From Azospirillum canadense (GTDB lineage Bacteria > Pseudomonadota > Alphaproteobacteria > Azospirillales > Azospirillaceae), in assembly GCF_025961225.1 (NCBI RefSeq), contig NZ_JAOQNG010000010.1, positions 796,501-860,500 of the forward strand: a stretch of 64,000 nucleotides of DNA. Direction: 5' to 3'. Shown here in pieces: positions 9,152-17,827 of the stretch. A program made the position numbers and the translations under genes. Position 1 is the first letter of the stretch. Every line of letters begins with the position of its first letter. The notes under the pieces were generated by a model. The model saw only the letters and a program-made list of their open reading frames with translations. It had not been told where the DNA came from and did not search any database.

Positions 9152-9270
9152 ATGCTTTTGAATTCCGAACAGTCCCTTCTGCTGGTCGTCGACGTCCAGG
9201 AACGGCTGATGCCCGCCATGGGCGCGGCGACGCACCGGCGTTCAAGGCGGTTCTGGATCTCATCAAGTGA
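9152..9270 (+). pseudogene. Isochorismatase-family hydrolase remnant (internally deleted)
   Basis: From the ATG at 9152 the frame reads MLLNSEQSLLLVVDVQERLM, a classic start of isochorismatase-family hydrolases, including the catalytic Asp of the VVDVQ motif. After about 23 residues this breaks off, and in the next frame the sequence continues as APAFKAVLDLIK followed by a stop, a typical family C-terminus. The family is about 180 residues long, so roughly 430 bp seem to be missing, with a frame change at the junction near 9220-9233. The catalytic Lys and Cys lie in the missing part, so no active enzyme is possible. Confidence 0.75.
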
Positions 9271-9287
9271 CGGTGTCGGAGAAACGC

Positions 9288-9992
9288 ATGACCGAGAGAC
9301 TTCCCCTGATCCTGCTGCCCGGCATGCCGCTGGACGCGGCGCTGTGGGACCACCAGACGCGGCATCTGGGTGAGGTCGCGGACGTCGCCGTTGGCGACCT
9401 GACCGGCCATGACAGCATGGCCGCCCTGGCTCGCGCCGTGCTGGACCGCGCGCCGCCGCGCTTCGCGCTCGCCGGACTGTCCATGGGCGGCTACGTTTCC
9501 TTCGAGATTCTGCGCCAAGCGCCGGAGCGGGTGGCGAAGCTCGCCCTGATCGACACCAGCGCCCGCCCGGACACGCCGGAGCAGACGGCGACCCGCAAGG
9601 ACGGCATCGCGCTCGTCCGCCAGGGACGCCTGCGTCAAGTCATCGCGGCCGGCCTGCCGCGGCTGGTCCACCCGGACCGCCTGAAGGACGCGCTCCTGGT
9701 CGACTCGATCCAGGCCCAGGCGCAGAGGGTCGGGCCGGACAATTATGCGCTCCAGCAGACCGCCATCATGAACCGGCCGGACAGCCGGCCCGAGCTGCCG
9801 GCCATACGCTGCCCGACGCTGGTGCTGTGCGGCCGCCAGGACGCCATCACGCCGCCGGACGTCCATGCGGAGATCGCCGCCGGCGTGCCCGGCGCGCGAC
9901 TCGCGATCGTGGAGGATTGCGGCCATCTCTCCGCGATGGAACGCCCCCAGGCGGTCACCGCACTGCTGCGGGATTGGATTCTGTACGGCTAA
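9288..9992 (+). CDS. Alpha/beta-fold hydrolase
   Basis: A 234-residue alpha/beta hydrolase. The nucleophile elbow GLSMGGY carries the catalytic Ser; the acid is in CGRQDAITPP and the His in EDCGHLSAMERP. The oxyanion region is LLPGMPLD. Substrate unknown; the closest recognisable pattern is the small esterase/MenH-like group. The ATG at 9288 has a GGAG 7 bases upstream; a GTG at 9267, overlapping the stop of the isochorismatase remnant (GTGA), is a possible alternative and suggests that the two genes were once translationally coupled. It converges on the lipoprotein gene at 9999. Confidence 0.85.
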   Translation: MTERLPLILLPGMPLDAALWDHQTRHLGEVADVAVGDLTGHDSMAALARAVLDRAPPRFALAGLSMGGYVSFEILRQAPERVAKLALIDTSARPDTPEQTATRKDGIALVRQGRLRQVIAAGLPRLVHPDRLKDALLVDSIQAQAQRVGPDNYALQQTAIMNRPDSRPELPAIRCPTLVLCGRQDAITPPDVHAEIAAGVPGARLAIVEDCGHLSAMERPQAVTALLRDWILYG

Positions 9993-9998
9993 CGGTGC

Positions 9999-10550
9999 CT
10001 AGCAGTCCGGGCCGGAGCATCCCGCGTCGCTCTGGGCCGACGGGAAAAGAGTGAAGGTCATGTCGCTGATCAGTTGTCGGAAATCGGGATCGGCCGGTCC
10101 CCGCGGGCTGTCGAGCCACCCCGTCGCGGAGGACAGCGGGCCGCCGCCGCGGCAGAAGGCCCCCTGGACCACGATGGGCCCGCCCGGCGGGCTCGTCCGG
10201 ATCGGCTGGCCGGCGCACAGGTAGGAGTTCAGCATCGTCTGCGCCGGATTGAAGGCGAAAACCACGCGATAATCGGGCCGCGCCGTATCATTCGGCGTCG
10301 TCGTGAAGTGGGTGTCCACGCCGCTGACGCGGTTCTGCATGTTGTCGGTGACCAACTGGCCGAAGCTCTGCGCATCCATGCCGAAGGGATTGCCCTGGAT
10401 CACCACGCGCATGTCGCGGTTGGAGGCGGCGTAGGCGACCTCCGCCCGCGTGTAGGCGGCCATCGGCTGGTCCGCCACCACGCGTTCGTTGGAGCAGGCC
10501 GCCGCCCCCGCGCAGAGGGCCAGGGCGGCGAGGCGAAGAAGGGCGGTCAT
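9999..10550 (-). CDS. Putative lipoprotein of unknown function
   Basis: A 183-residue protein whose start MTALLRLAALAL gives a lipoprotein signal ending in the lipobox AAAC-S (Cys near residue 20). The mature protein includes a block around NPFGMDAQSF and four further cysteines, two near the middle and two at the very C-terminus (GCSGPDC), suggesting disulfides in the periplasm. I do not recognise a family. Upstream in-frame sequence lacks signal character, so the longer reading is rejected. Confidence 0.7.
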   Translation of the reverse strand: MTALLRLAALALCAGAAACSNERVVADQPMAAYTRAEVAYAASNRDMRVVIQGNPFGMDAQSFGQLVTDNMQNRVSGVDTHFTTTPNDTARPDYRVVFAFNPAQTMLNSYLCAGQPIRTSPPGGPIVVQGAFCRGGGPLSSATGWLDSPRGPADPDFRQLISDMTFTLFPSAQSDAGCSGPDC

Positions 10551-10715
10551 GAGGGCGTGCCGCGTGTTGTTGTCACCTGACCGGGAGAATGGAGCGCGAA
10601 CGCCCGCACGGCAAGGTCGCGCCCCCGAATGGGCAGCCGCATCCCACGCCACGATGATCCCCGCCATCGGTGCTTCGGGAAATTTCGGCCCTGCGATGAC
10701 GTTGGGGGGCTGCGC

Positions 10716-10729
10716 TTGATCAACATCAA
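10716..10729. promoter_or_regulatory. FNR/FixK-type binding site
   Basis: TTGATCAACATCAA is a perfect match to the TTGAT-N4-ATCAA consensus of FNR/Anr/FixK regulators. It lies 100 bp before the chemotaxis receptor ATG at 10829 and 166 bp before the divergent lipoprotein gene, so it could control either gene. Confidence 0.65.
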
Positions 10730-10828
10730 GGCAAAATCGTGGAGGTTTTGCTCAAAATAGGCTCAACAACTTTGGGAGTGCGCGCGATCTGGCGCAGCGC
10801 CGCCGAAGAAATCGCGGAGCCTACGGTC

Positions 10829-12868
10829 ATGACCGCCACAACGCCCTCTCTTCTGTCGCCGTTCGCCAACCTTCCGATCCGCTTGAAGGTGCTGTCGGGA
10901 TTTGTTTGTGTACTGCTGATACTCCTGGCGGTGAGCGGGATCGGGTACTCCGCCTTCCTGGAAGTCAAAACGGCGTTCAAGGGCTTCGGCCAGCGTGTCG
11001 ATGTCGTCGCCATCGCCCGCGACATCGACCGCAACGCGCTCGAACTGCGCCGTCACGTCCGCGAGTATGCCGTGACGGGGAATGAGGAGTCCGTCTCCGC
11101 CGCCCAGACGGCGGTGACGACCCTGCGCCGGAACATCGAAACCGGCGTGGCCACCGTCCGGAACCCGGAGCGGCAGGAGCGCCTGAAGGCCGTTCAGGCG
11201 TCTTTCGAACGGTATGTGGCCGACTTCGCCAAGGTCTCCGCGTGGAAGCGCGAACAGGCGACGCTGATCAAGGAAACGCTGGATCCATCCGGCCAGACGA
11301 TGCGCGTCGATTTTGAGAAGCTGATCGCCGTTGCGGTCAAGGCCGGCGACAAGGACGTCGTGGACATGGCCACCGCCGGGCTGCAGAGCCTGATGCAGGC
11401 GCGGCTTTACACGAACAAGATGCTGGGCCGCCACGACGAGGAGTCGGCGCAGGAGGCGGAGCACCATTTCAAGGATTTGCGCAGCAAGATCCGGGCGTTG
11501 GACACCGCCACCGGCGAGATGTCCGGGCGCAAGGAATTCGACGCGATCGCCGGGCTGGCGGAGCGCTACCACACGGGCTTCCTGCGCGCCCGGGACCTCA
11601 GCCAGCAGTTGGACACGCTGGTGAACCGGGACATGCGGCGGGACGGCGATTCCATCGGCGACAACGTGGCGCACATCCGGGACACCGGCATCGCCGAGGA
11701 GCACGCGATCAAGGCCGAGGCGGACGAAACCCTGATCACCAGCGAGCGGCTGATCATCGGTTTGGCGGTGGGTGGATTCCTCGCGGGGTTGATGCTGGCC
11801 TGGGTGATTGGCCGCGCGATCGCGTCGCCCATCGTCGGCATGACCGCGGTCATGAAGCGGATCGCCGGGGGCGACCTGACCGCCCCGGTTCCGCACATCG
11901 GGCGGCGCGACGAGGTCGGCGCCATGGCCGACACGTTGGAGGTGTTCAAGCGCGGCATGCTCGACGCCGAACGCCTGCGCGCCGCGCAGGAGGACAGCAA
12001 GCGGCAGGCCGAGGAGCAGCGTCGCCGGGAGATGAACCGCCTCGCCGACGACTTCGAGAGCCAGGTGGAGGGCGTGGTCCAGCATGTGGCCTCCGCGTCC
12101 ACCGAGATGAGCGCGACGGCGTCGACCATGTCGGCGGCCGCCGACCAGGCCCGGCGCCAAGCCACGGCGGTCGCCGCGGCGGCGGAGCAGGCCTCCGTCA
12201 ACGTGCAGACCGTCGCCGCGGCAGCCGGCCAGTTGCGCGAGTCCATCGGAGAGATCGGACGGCAGATCGCCCGTTCGACGGAGACCACACAAGGCGCGGT
12301 GGTGAAGGCGCAGCACACCAACGCGATGGTCGGCAGCCTCGCGGAGGCCGCCCAGCGCATTGGCGACGTCGTCGCGCTGATCAACGACATCGCCGGCCAG
12401 ACCAACCTGCTGGCGCTCAACGCCACCATCGAGGCGGCAAGGGCGGGAGAGGCCGGCAAGGGCTTCGCCGTGGTGGCGTCGGAGGTGAAGAGCCTGGCCA
12501 ACCAGACCGGCCGCGCCACGGAGGAGATCGCGCAGCAGATCGCCGCGGTCCAGGATGCGACCAAGCAGGCGGTGGGTGCGATCCGCGACATCACCGCGAC
12601 CATCGCGTCGGTGAATGAGACGTCCAGCTCCATCGCCTCGGCGGTCGAGGAGCAGCAGGCCGCCACCAGCGAGATTTCGCGCAATGTGGAACAGGCGGCG
12701 CGCGGAACGCAGGAAGTCGCCACCAACATCGCCGGCGTGTCGCAAGCCGCCCAGGAAGCCGCCCACGCGGCCGAGCAGGTGCTGAACGAGGCGTCGGAGC
12801 TGTCGCGTCAGTCGGAACTGCTGGACAAGGGTGTGGTCGGCTTCATCGCCAAGGTCCGGGCGGGCTGA
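10829..12868 (+). CDS. Methyl-accepting chemotaxis protein
   Basis: A 679-residue transmembrane chemoreceptor. Segment TM1 is at about 21-43, a large helical periplasmic sensor region at 44-305 (long enough for a two-bundle, HBM-like module), TM2 at 308-330, a HAMP domain to about 384, and the conserved signalling tip (IAGQTNLLALNATIEAARAG) at about 521-540. The start MTATTPSLL has a GGAG 9 bases upstream; the earlier GTG at 10739 would add 30 residues without membrane or signal character. The ligand is unknown. A perfect FNR-type site upstream suggests control by oxygen or redox state. No cheA/cheW neighbours. Confidence 0.93.
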   Translation: MTATTPSLLSPFANLPIRLKVLSGFVCVLLILLAVSGIGYSAFLEVKTAFKGFGQRVDVVAIARDIDRNALELRRHVREYAVTGNEESVSAAQTAVTTLRRNIETGVATVRNPERQERLKAVQASFERYVADFAKVSAWKREQATLIKETLDPSGQTMRVDFEKLIAVAVKAGDKDVVDMATAGLQSLMQARLYTNKMLGRHDEESAQEAEHHFKDLRSKIRALDTATGEMSGRKEFDAIAGLAERYHTGFLRARDLSQQLDTLVNRDMRRDGDSIGDNVAHIRDTGIAEEHAIKAEADETLITSERLIIGLAVGGFLAGLMLAWVIGRAIASPIVGMTAVMKRIAGGDLTAPVPHIGRRDEVGAMADTLEVFKRGMLDAERLRAAQEDSKRQAEEQRRREMNRLADDFESQVEGVVQHVASASTEMSATASTMSAAADQARRQATAVAAAAEQASVNVQTVAAAAGQLRESIGEIGRQIARSTETTQGAVVKAQHTNAMVGSLAEAAQRIGDVVALINDIAGQTNLLALNATIEAARAGEAGKGFAVVASEVKSLANQTGRATEEIAQQIAAVQDATKQAVGAIRDITATIASVNETSSSIASAVEEQQAATSEISRNVEQAARGTQEVATNIAGVSQAAQEAAHAAEQVLNEASELSRQSELLDKGVVGFIAKVRAG

Positions 12869-12890
12869 AACGCTGCCGCGAAGACGATCC

Positions 12891-12975
12891 GTAGGTTGGG
12901 TGGAGCGCCGGCGAAACCCAACTTACGTCGCCTGACCGGCATTGTTGGCTTCCGCAGGCTCTCCACCCAACCTAC
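12891..12975. repeat. Palindromic intergenic element (REP/MITE-like)
   Basis: GTAGGTTGGGTGGAG (12891-12905) and its exact reverse complement (12961-12975) bound an 85-bp element. A second, imperfect copy of the arm (CCCAACTTAC, 12917-12926) can pair with the left arm. The GTAGGTTGGGTGGAG type of repeat is scattered in many proteobacterial genomes. It lies between two convergent genes and may also stop transcription. Confidence 0.75.
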
Positions 12976-12990
12976 GCAGTCAACAGGCTT

Positions 12991-14979
12991 TTAAACGTCG
13001 ATGTCGTCCACGCGGACGAACTTCGCGTTGTCCTGGATGAACTGGAAGCGCAGCTCCGGCTTGCGGCCCATCAGGCTTTCCACCAGCGTCTTGGTGCCCT
13101 TAAAGTCGTCCTCCTGCTCCGGGTCGGCGGCGTTGGGCACGACGACGCGCAGCAGCGAGCGCTTCCGGGGGTCCATGGTGGTGTCGCGCAGCTGGGCCGG
13201 CATCATCTCGCCCAGGCCCTTGAACCGGCTAATCTCCACCTTCTTGCCCTTGAACATCTTGCCCATCAGCTCGTCCTTGTGCGCGTCGTCGCGCGCGTAG
13301 ACCGACTTGGCGCCGTGGCTGATGCGGTAGAGCGGGGGCAGGGCCAGGTACAGGTGGCCGTTCTGGATCAGGCCGGCCATCTCCCGGTAGAAGAAGGTCA
13401 TCAGCAGCGAAGCGATGTGCGCGCCGTCCACGTCCGCGTCGGTCATGATGATGACGCGCTCGTAGCGCAGCTTGTCGCTGGAAAAGTCCTTGCCGATCCC
13501 ACAGCCGAGCGCCTGGGTGAGGTCGTTCAGCTCCTGGTTCGCCTTCATCTTGTCGACCGAGGCCGACGCGACGTTCAAGATCTTGCCGCGCAGCGGCAGG
13601 ATGGCCTGGGTCTCGCGGTTGCGCGCCTGCTTGGCCGAGCCGCCGGCCGAGTCACCCTCGACCAGGAAGATCTCCGTCCCCTCCGGCGTGTTGCGGGAGC
13701 AATCGGCCAGCTTGCCGGGCAAGCGCAGGCGGCGGGTGGCCGACTTGCGGCCCAGTTCCTTCGACTGCTTGCGGCGCGCCCGCTCCTCCGCCTTCTCGAT
13801 CAGGCGTTCCAGAAGGGCATTGGAGGAGGACGGGTTGCCCGACAGCCAGTGGTCGAAATGGTCCTTGACCGCGGCTTCGACGAGCCGATGCGCCTCCGCC
13901 GTGACCAGCTTTTCCTTGGTTTGGCCCTGGAAATGCGGCTCCCGGATGAAGACCGACAGCAGGATGCAGGCGTCGCCCACCACGTCGTCCGCGGTCACCT
14001 GGGCGGCGCGCTTGTTGTTGGTCAGCTCGCCGTAGCCCTTCAGCGCGCGCGTCAGCGCGGCGCGCAGGCCGGCCTCGTGCGTGCCGCCCTGGGGCGTGGG
14101 AACCGTGTTGCAGTAGGTGTGCGAGAAGCCCTCGTCGTCGTCCGGCCAAGCGATCGACCATTCGACGCGGCCCTGCTGGTTCGGGAAGTCCAGCGCGCCG
14201 GAGAAGGGGGTCGGCGTCAGGGTCTTGCGGTCCTTCAGCGCGGCGTTGAGGTAGTCGAGCAGGCCACCGGGGAAGTGCAGCGTCTCCTGTGCCGGGGTGG
14301 TCGACTCCGGCGTCAGCAGCGCCGGATCACAGCTCCAGCGGATCTCCACGCCCCGGTAGAGATAGGCCTTGGAGCGCGCCATCCGGTACAGGCGGAAGGG
14401 CTCGAAATGGGCGGCCTCGCCGAAGATTTCCGGGTCGGGGTGGAAGCGGATCGTCGTGCCGCGGCGGTTGATCGCGCCCTGCTTGGCGAGCGGCCCCTGC
14501 GGCAAGCCGCGGCTGTAGTTCTGGATGAACAGCTGGCGGTCGCGCGCCACCTCCACCGTCAGCCGGTCCGACAAGGCGTTCACCACCGATAGGCCGACGC
14601 CGTGCAAGCCGCCCGAGGTCTGGTAAACCTTGTTGGAGAACTTGCCGCCGGAGTGCAGCGTGGTGAGGATCACCTCCAGCGCCGACTTGCCGGGGTACTT
14701 GGGGTGGTCGTCGATCGGGATGCCGCGGCCGTTGTCGCGCACGATCACCGTGCCCTCGGCGGTCAGCTCCAGGTCGATGCGGCTGGCGTGGCCGGCCACG
14801 GCCTCGTCCATGGCGTTGTCCAGCACCTCCGCGACGAGGTGGTGCAATGCCCGGTCGTCGGTGCCGCCGATGTACATGCCCGGCCGTCGGCGGACAGGCT
14901 CAAGCCCTTCCAGAACCTCGATATCCTGGGCGGAATAGCTGTCGGCCTTGCGCGCCGTGTTCTCGAAAAGGTCGCTCAT
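12991..14979 (-). CDS. parE: DNA topoisomerase IV subunit B
   Basis: A 662-residue type IIA topoisomerase ATPase subunit that unlinks replicated chromosomes together with ParC. The GHKL ATPase motifs are EVLDNAMDEA, RDNGRGIPIDDHPKY and GGLHGVGLSVVNALS; the Toprim motifs are EGDSAGGSAKQARNR and the metal-binding DADVDGAHIASL. It starts MSDLFENTARK and ends with the ParE-type tail without the GyrB insertion, which separates it from gyrB. parC is not in the window. It is divergent from the thioesterase gene, with 122 bp between the starts. Confidence 0.95.
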   Translation of the reverse strand: MSDLFENTARKADSYSAQDIEVLEGLEPVRRRPGMYIGGTDDRALHHLVAEVLDNAMDEAVAGHASRIDLELTAEGTVIVRDNGRGIPIDDHPKYPGKSALEVILTTLHSGGKFSNKVYQTSGGLHGVGLSVVNALSDRLTVEVARDRQLFIQNYSRGLPQGPLAKQGAINRRGTTIRFHPDPEIFGEAAHFEPFRLYRMARSKAYLYRGVEIRWSCDPALLTPESTTPAQETLHFPGGLLDYLNAALKDRKTLTPTPFSGALDFPNQQGRVEWSIAWPDDDEGFSHTYCNTVPTPQGGTHEAGLRAALTRALKGYGELTNNKRAAQVTADDVVGDACILLSVFIREPHFQGQTKEKLVTAEAHRLVEAAVKDHFDHWLSGNPSSSNALLERLIEKAEERARRKQSKELGRKSATRRLRLPGKLADCSRNTPEGTEIFLVEGDSAGGSAKQARNRETQAILPLRGKILNVASASVDKMKANQELNDLTQALGCGIGKDFSSDKLRYERVIIMTDADVDGAHIASLLMTFFYREMAGLIQNGHLYLALPPLYRISHGAKSVYARDDAHKDELMGKMFKGKKVEISRFKGLGEMMPAQLRDTTMDPRKRSLLRVVVPNAADPEQEDDFKGTKTLVESLMGRKPELRFQFIQDNAKFVRVDDIDV

Positions 14980-15101
14980 GACCCAACTTTATAGGAATTT
15001 CGTCAGGGCTGCGCAAGCGCATGCGGTGGCCTTTATATACCCCGCGCACAAGATTTTGTGATGTGCTTTTTCGCCGCCACCTTTCCCGCCATGGAGGACC
15101 G

Positions 15102-15536
15102 ATGAGCGACCACGCCTCTCCCGCAGACACCCCTTCGCGCACCGGCGGCCCGAAAGCCACGACCATGGACGATGGGCCGGCGCTGCGCACCATCGCCATG
15201 CCCGCCGACACCAACCCCAACGGCGACATTTTCGGCGGCTGGCTGCTAGCGCAAATGGACCTTGCCGGCGGTGTGGTCGCCCTGCGCCGCGCCTGCGGCC
15301 GCGTCGCGACCGTGGGGATTGAGGCGATGACCTTCCACAAGCCGGTCTTCGTCGGTGACGAGGTCAGTTGCTACGCGTTTGTGGAGAAGGTCGGCCGCAC
15401 CTCCATACGGGTACGGGTGGAAACCTGGGTGCGCCGGCAGCGCACCGCGCCGGAGCCAATCAAGGTCACCGAGGGCGTCTTCACCTACGTCGCCATCGGC
15501 GAAGACCGCAAGCCGCGTGAGGTTCCGGCGGAGTAA
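15102..15536 (+). CDS. Acyl-CoA thioesterase, YciA-type hotdog fold
   Basis: A 144-residue hotdog thioesterase that hydrolyses acyl-CoAs. The family motif NPNGDIFGGWLLAQMD carries the catalytic Asp, followed by MTFHKPVFVGDEV. The start at 15102 has GGAGGA 6 bases upstream; the in-frame extension to 15021 shows no coding character. A strong hairpin follows the stop. Confidence 0.9.
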   Translation: MSDHASPADTPSRTGGPKATTMDDGPALRTIAMPADTNPNGDIFGGWLLAQMDLAGGVVALRRACGRVATVGIEAMTFHKPVFVGDEVSCYAFVEKVGRTSIRVRVETWVRRQRTAPEPIKVTEGVFTYVAIGEDRKPREVPAE

Positions 15537-15544
15537 GGGCTGGG

Positions 15545-15582
15545 GCCGGCGAGGGCGGGCGGCAACGCCCACCCTCGCCGGC
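15545..15582. terminator. Bidirectional terminator hairpin
   Basis: A 17-bp stem with one mismatch (GCCGGCGAGGG... / ...CCCTCGCCGGC) and a 4-base loop, followed on the plus strand by TTTCC. It lies between the convergent thioesterase and lipoprotein genes. Confidence 0.75.
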
Positions 15583-15589
15583 TTTCCGG

Positions 15590-15862
15590 TTACTGGCTGT
15601 TCGTGTTGGCGCCACCAGGAGTGGGTGAGGGGGCGGGGGCGGTCGTGGTCGGAGCCGGCGTTGCCGTGGACGGGGCGTTGCCCGTTACGCCCGACGCGTT
15701 CTGGCCAGGCGTGCCGGCCGGGGGCGGCGGGGTGGTCGCTGGCCGCTCCGCCGTGGAGGTGGTGTTCGTTTTCCCGCTGTCGTTCTTGGCCGACTGCTCG
15801 TTGCACGCGGCGAGGCCGAGGGCCAGCGCCGGAACGACGGCAAGCCAGAGCTTGCTACGCAT
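15590..15862 (-). CDS. Small Pro/Thr/Ala-rich lipoprotein
   Basis: A 90-residue protein with a lipoprotein signal (MRSKLWLAVVPALALGLAAC, Cys20). The mature part is almost entirely a low-complexity Pro/Thr/Ala/Ser tail and has no recognisable domain. GGGAGAG stands 6 bases before the ATG. Probably anchored in the envelope as an unstructured protein; function unknown. Confidence 0.7.
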   Translation of the reverse strand: MRSKLWLAVVPALALGLAACNEQSAKNDSGKTNTTSTAERPATTPPPPAGTPGQNASGVTGNAPSTATPAPTTTAPAPSPTPGGANTNSQ

Positions 15863-16142
15863 GGAGATCTCTCCCTTCCATGTTTTGCATCCGCCGCCGC
15901 AGCATCCGCCCCGGGAGGAGCGGCCGCCGTGGCGACGCAGTCCGACAAACACGCGGGACCCCGTCCTATTCCGTTCCGGATGGCGTTTTCTGCCCATGCC
16001 TTTCGAATGGGGTAACTCAGCAGCCGTTGCGCGAAGCGCAATCGAGCCTTTACTGTGCGCATGAAGACAGCGAGCCCGTGAATTCTTTTGGATTGCTTCT
16101 TTTTCGTTTGACCGAAGGAATCCCCTGTGATTCCATCCGGCC

Positions 16143-16544
16143 ATGACCATGCTCTCGAATCTCACCGACTCGTTGAAGCGCGCGGCGAAGAGCGCTCTTC
16201 GGCACACCATCGGCCCGGCCATCGGCGCGAGCGTCGTGGCCTATTTCGTCTATTATGCCGTGCAGGGCGACCGCGGCCTGCTCGCCATGAAGCATCTGGA
16301 AACGGAGATCGCGACGGCCGAATCCGTGCTCCAGCAGGTGAGGGCGGAGCGCGAGCGCATGGACAAGCGCGCCCAACTGATGCGCAACGATCATCTCGAC
16401 CGCGACATGCTGGACGAGCGGGCGCGCACGATGCTGAACCTTTCCGGCCCGCGTGACGTCATCATCCAGCTGCCCAAGGCTGCGGCCCCGGATGATGCTA
16501 GCGCTGAGAATAGCGCTGAGAAACGGCCCAGATCAGTCAATTAA
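16143..16544 (+). CDS. FtsB/DivIC-like septum formation initiator protein
   Basis: A 133-residue bitopic membrane protein: a basic N-terminus, a single membrane segment (about residues 24-42, IGPAIGASVVAYFVYYAVQG) and a periplasmic coiled coil (about 48-80), then a short domain with the ARTMLNL pattern seen in alphaproteobacterial FtsB. FtsB works with FtsL and FtsQ to activate septal peptidoglycan synthesis. Its position directly upstream of pdhA matches other alphaproteobacteria. The start could also be the Met two codons later. A 177-bp gap separates it from pdhA. The preceding 280 bp (15863-16142) hold no gene I can support. Confidence 0.82.
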   Translation: MTMLSNLTDSLKRAAKSALRHTIGPAIGASVVAYFVYYAVQGDRGLLAMKHLETEIATAESVLQQVRAERERMDKRAQLMRNDHLDRDMLDERARTMLNLSGPRDVIIQLPKAAAPDDASAENSAEKRPRSVN

Positions 16545-16721
16545 CCGGAAGCTGGTTAACTTCCAAATTCGTGTTTGAAAACAGATATTTGCGTAGTCCG
16601 CGCTTGTCGTGTACTGTGCGCGCCATATCCACTTCCGGTGCGAGGGGAATGTTCCCTCGTAACGTGTTGCGGTCACGGCTGTTCGCTTGCCGTTGCCGTA
16701 TGAACCCTGGGGAGGAAAAAC

Positions 16722-17738
16722 ATGGCCGCGTCACGACGCCGTCCCAAGGCGCAGACCGAGTCCGCGCCGAAGCAGGCCGCTTCGGCCGAGGAAATGATCA
16801 AGTTCTACCGCGAGATGCTGCTCATCCGCCGCTTCGAGGAGAAGGCGGGCCAGCTCTATGGCATGGGCCTCATCGGCGGTTTCTGCCACCTCTACATCGG
16901 CCAGGAAGCCGTCGTGGTGGGTGTGCAGGCGGCGCTGAAGGACGGTGACGACGTCATCACCAGCTACCGCGATCACGGCCATATGCTGGCCTGCGGCATG
17001 GACCCCAAGGGCGTGATGGCCGAGCTGACCGGCCGCCGCGGGGGCTATTCCAAGGGCAAGGGCGGCTCGATGCACATGTTCAGCCGCGAGAAGAACTTCT
17101 ACGGCGGCCACGGCATCGTCGGCGCGCAGGTCCCGCTGGGCACCGGCCTCGCCTTCGCGCACAAGTACAACAAGGACGACGGCCTGTCCGCGGTCTACAG
17201 CGGCGACGGCGCCATCAACCAGGGCCAGGTCTACGAGAGCTTCAACATGGCGGCCCTTTGGAAGCTGCCGGTGCTCTACGTGATCGAGAACAACAAGTAC
17301 GCGATGGGCACCTCGCAGGAGCGCGCCGCAGCCGGCGAGCTGTACCAGCGCGGTTCGGCCTACGGCATCCCCGGGCACCAGGTGAACGGCATGGACGTCC
17401 TGGAAGTCCGCGCCGCCGCCGAGAAGTGGGTCGAGTACATCCGCGCCGGCAACGGCCCGGTCATCCTGGAGATGAAGACCTACCGCTACCGCGGCCACTC
17501 GATGTCCGACCCGGCCAAGTACCGCACCAAGGAAGAAGTCGAGAAGATGCGGAGCGAGTCCGATCCGATCGACAACCTGAAGCGGAACCTGCTCGACGGC
17601 GCCTACGTCACCGAGGACCAGCTCAAGGAAATCGACCGCGAGGTCAAGGCCGTGGTGACCGAAGCCGCGGAGTTCTCGCAGCAGAGCCCCGAGCCCGATC
17701 CGGCGGAGCTGTGGACCGACGTGCTGGTCGAGGCCTGA
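16722..17738 (+). CDS. pdhA: Pyruvate dehydrogenase E1 component, alpha subunit
   Basis: E1 decarboxylates pyruvate with thiamine diphosphate and passes the acetyl group to lipoyl-E2. In these 338 residues the ThDP motif GDGAINQGQ...ENN is complete, and the phosphorylation-loop-like region around RYRGHSMSDPAKYRTKEE is typical for E1 alpha. GGGGAGGA stands 7 bases before the ATG. It is the first gene of the pdhA-pdhB-pdhC-CM-lpd operon; pdhB begins 89 bp later. The 177-bp upstream gap contains a CTTGTC-N14-CCATAT pair (16603-16628) and a TTAACC/GGTTAA inverted repeat (16541-16559), either of which might serve in regulation. Confidence 0.95.
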   Translation: MAASRRRPKAQTESAPKQAASAEEMIKFYREMLLIRRFEEKAGQLYGMGLIGGFCHLYIGQEAVVVGVQAALKDGDDVITSYRDHGHMLACGMDPKGVMAELTGRRGGYSKGKGGSMHMFSREKNFYGGHGIVGAQVPLGTGLAFAHKYNKDDGLSAVYSGDGAINQGQVYESFNMAALWKLPVLYVIENNKYAMGTSQERAAAGELYQRGSAYGIPGHQVNGMDVLEVRAAAEKWVEYIRAGNGPVILEMKTYRYRGHSMSDPAKYRTKEEVEKMRSESDPIDNLKRNLLDGAYVTEDQLKEIDREVKAVVTEAAEFSQQSPEPDPAELWTDVLVEA

Positions 17739-17827
17739 GGGTCGAAGCCTGACATCAACGCATAAGCGAGCGGCGCCGAGGGCCGGGGCATCAACCCCGG
17801 ATGACCCGCGCCGCCGGAGGTTGAGGA

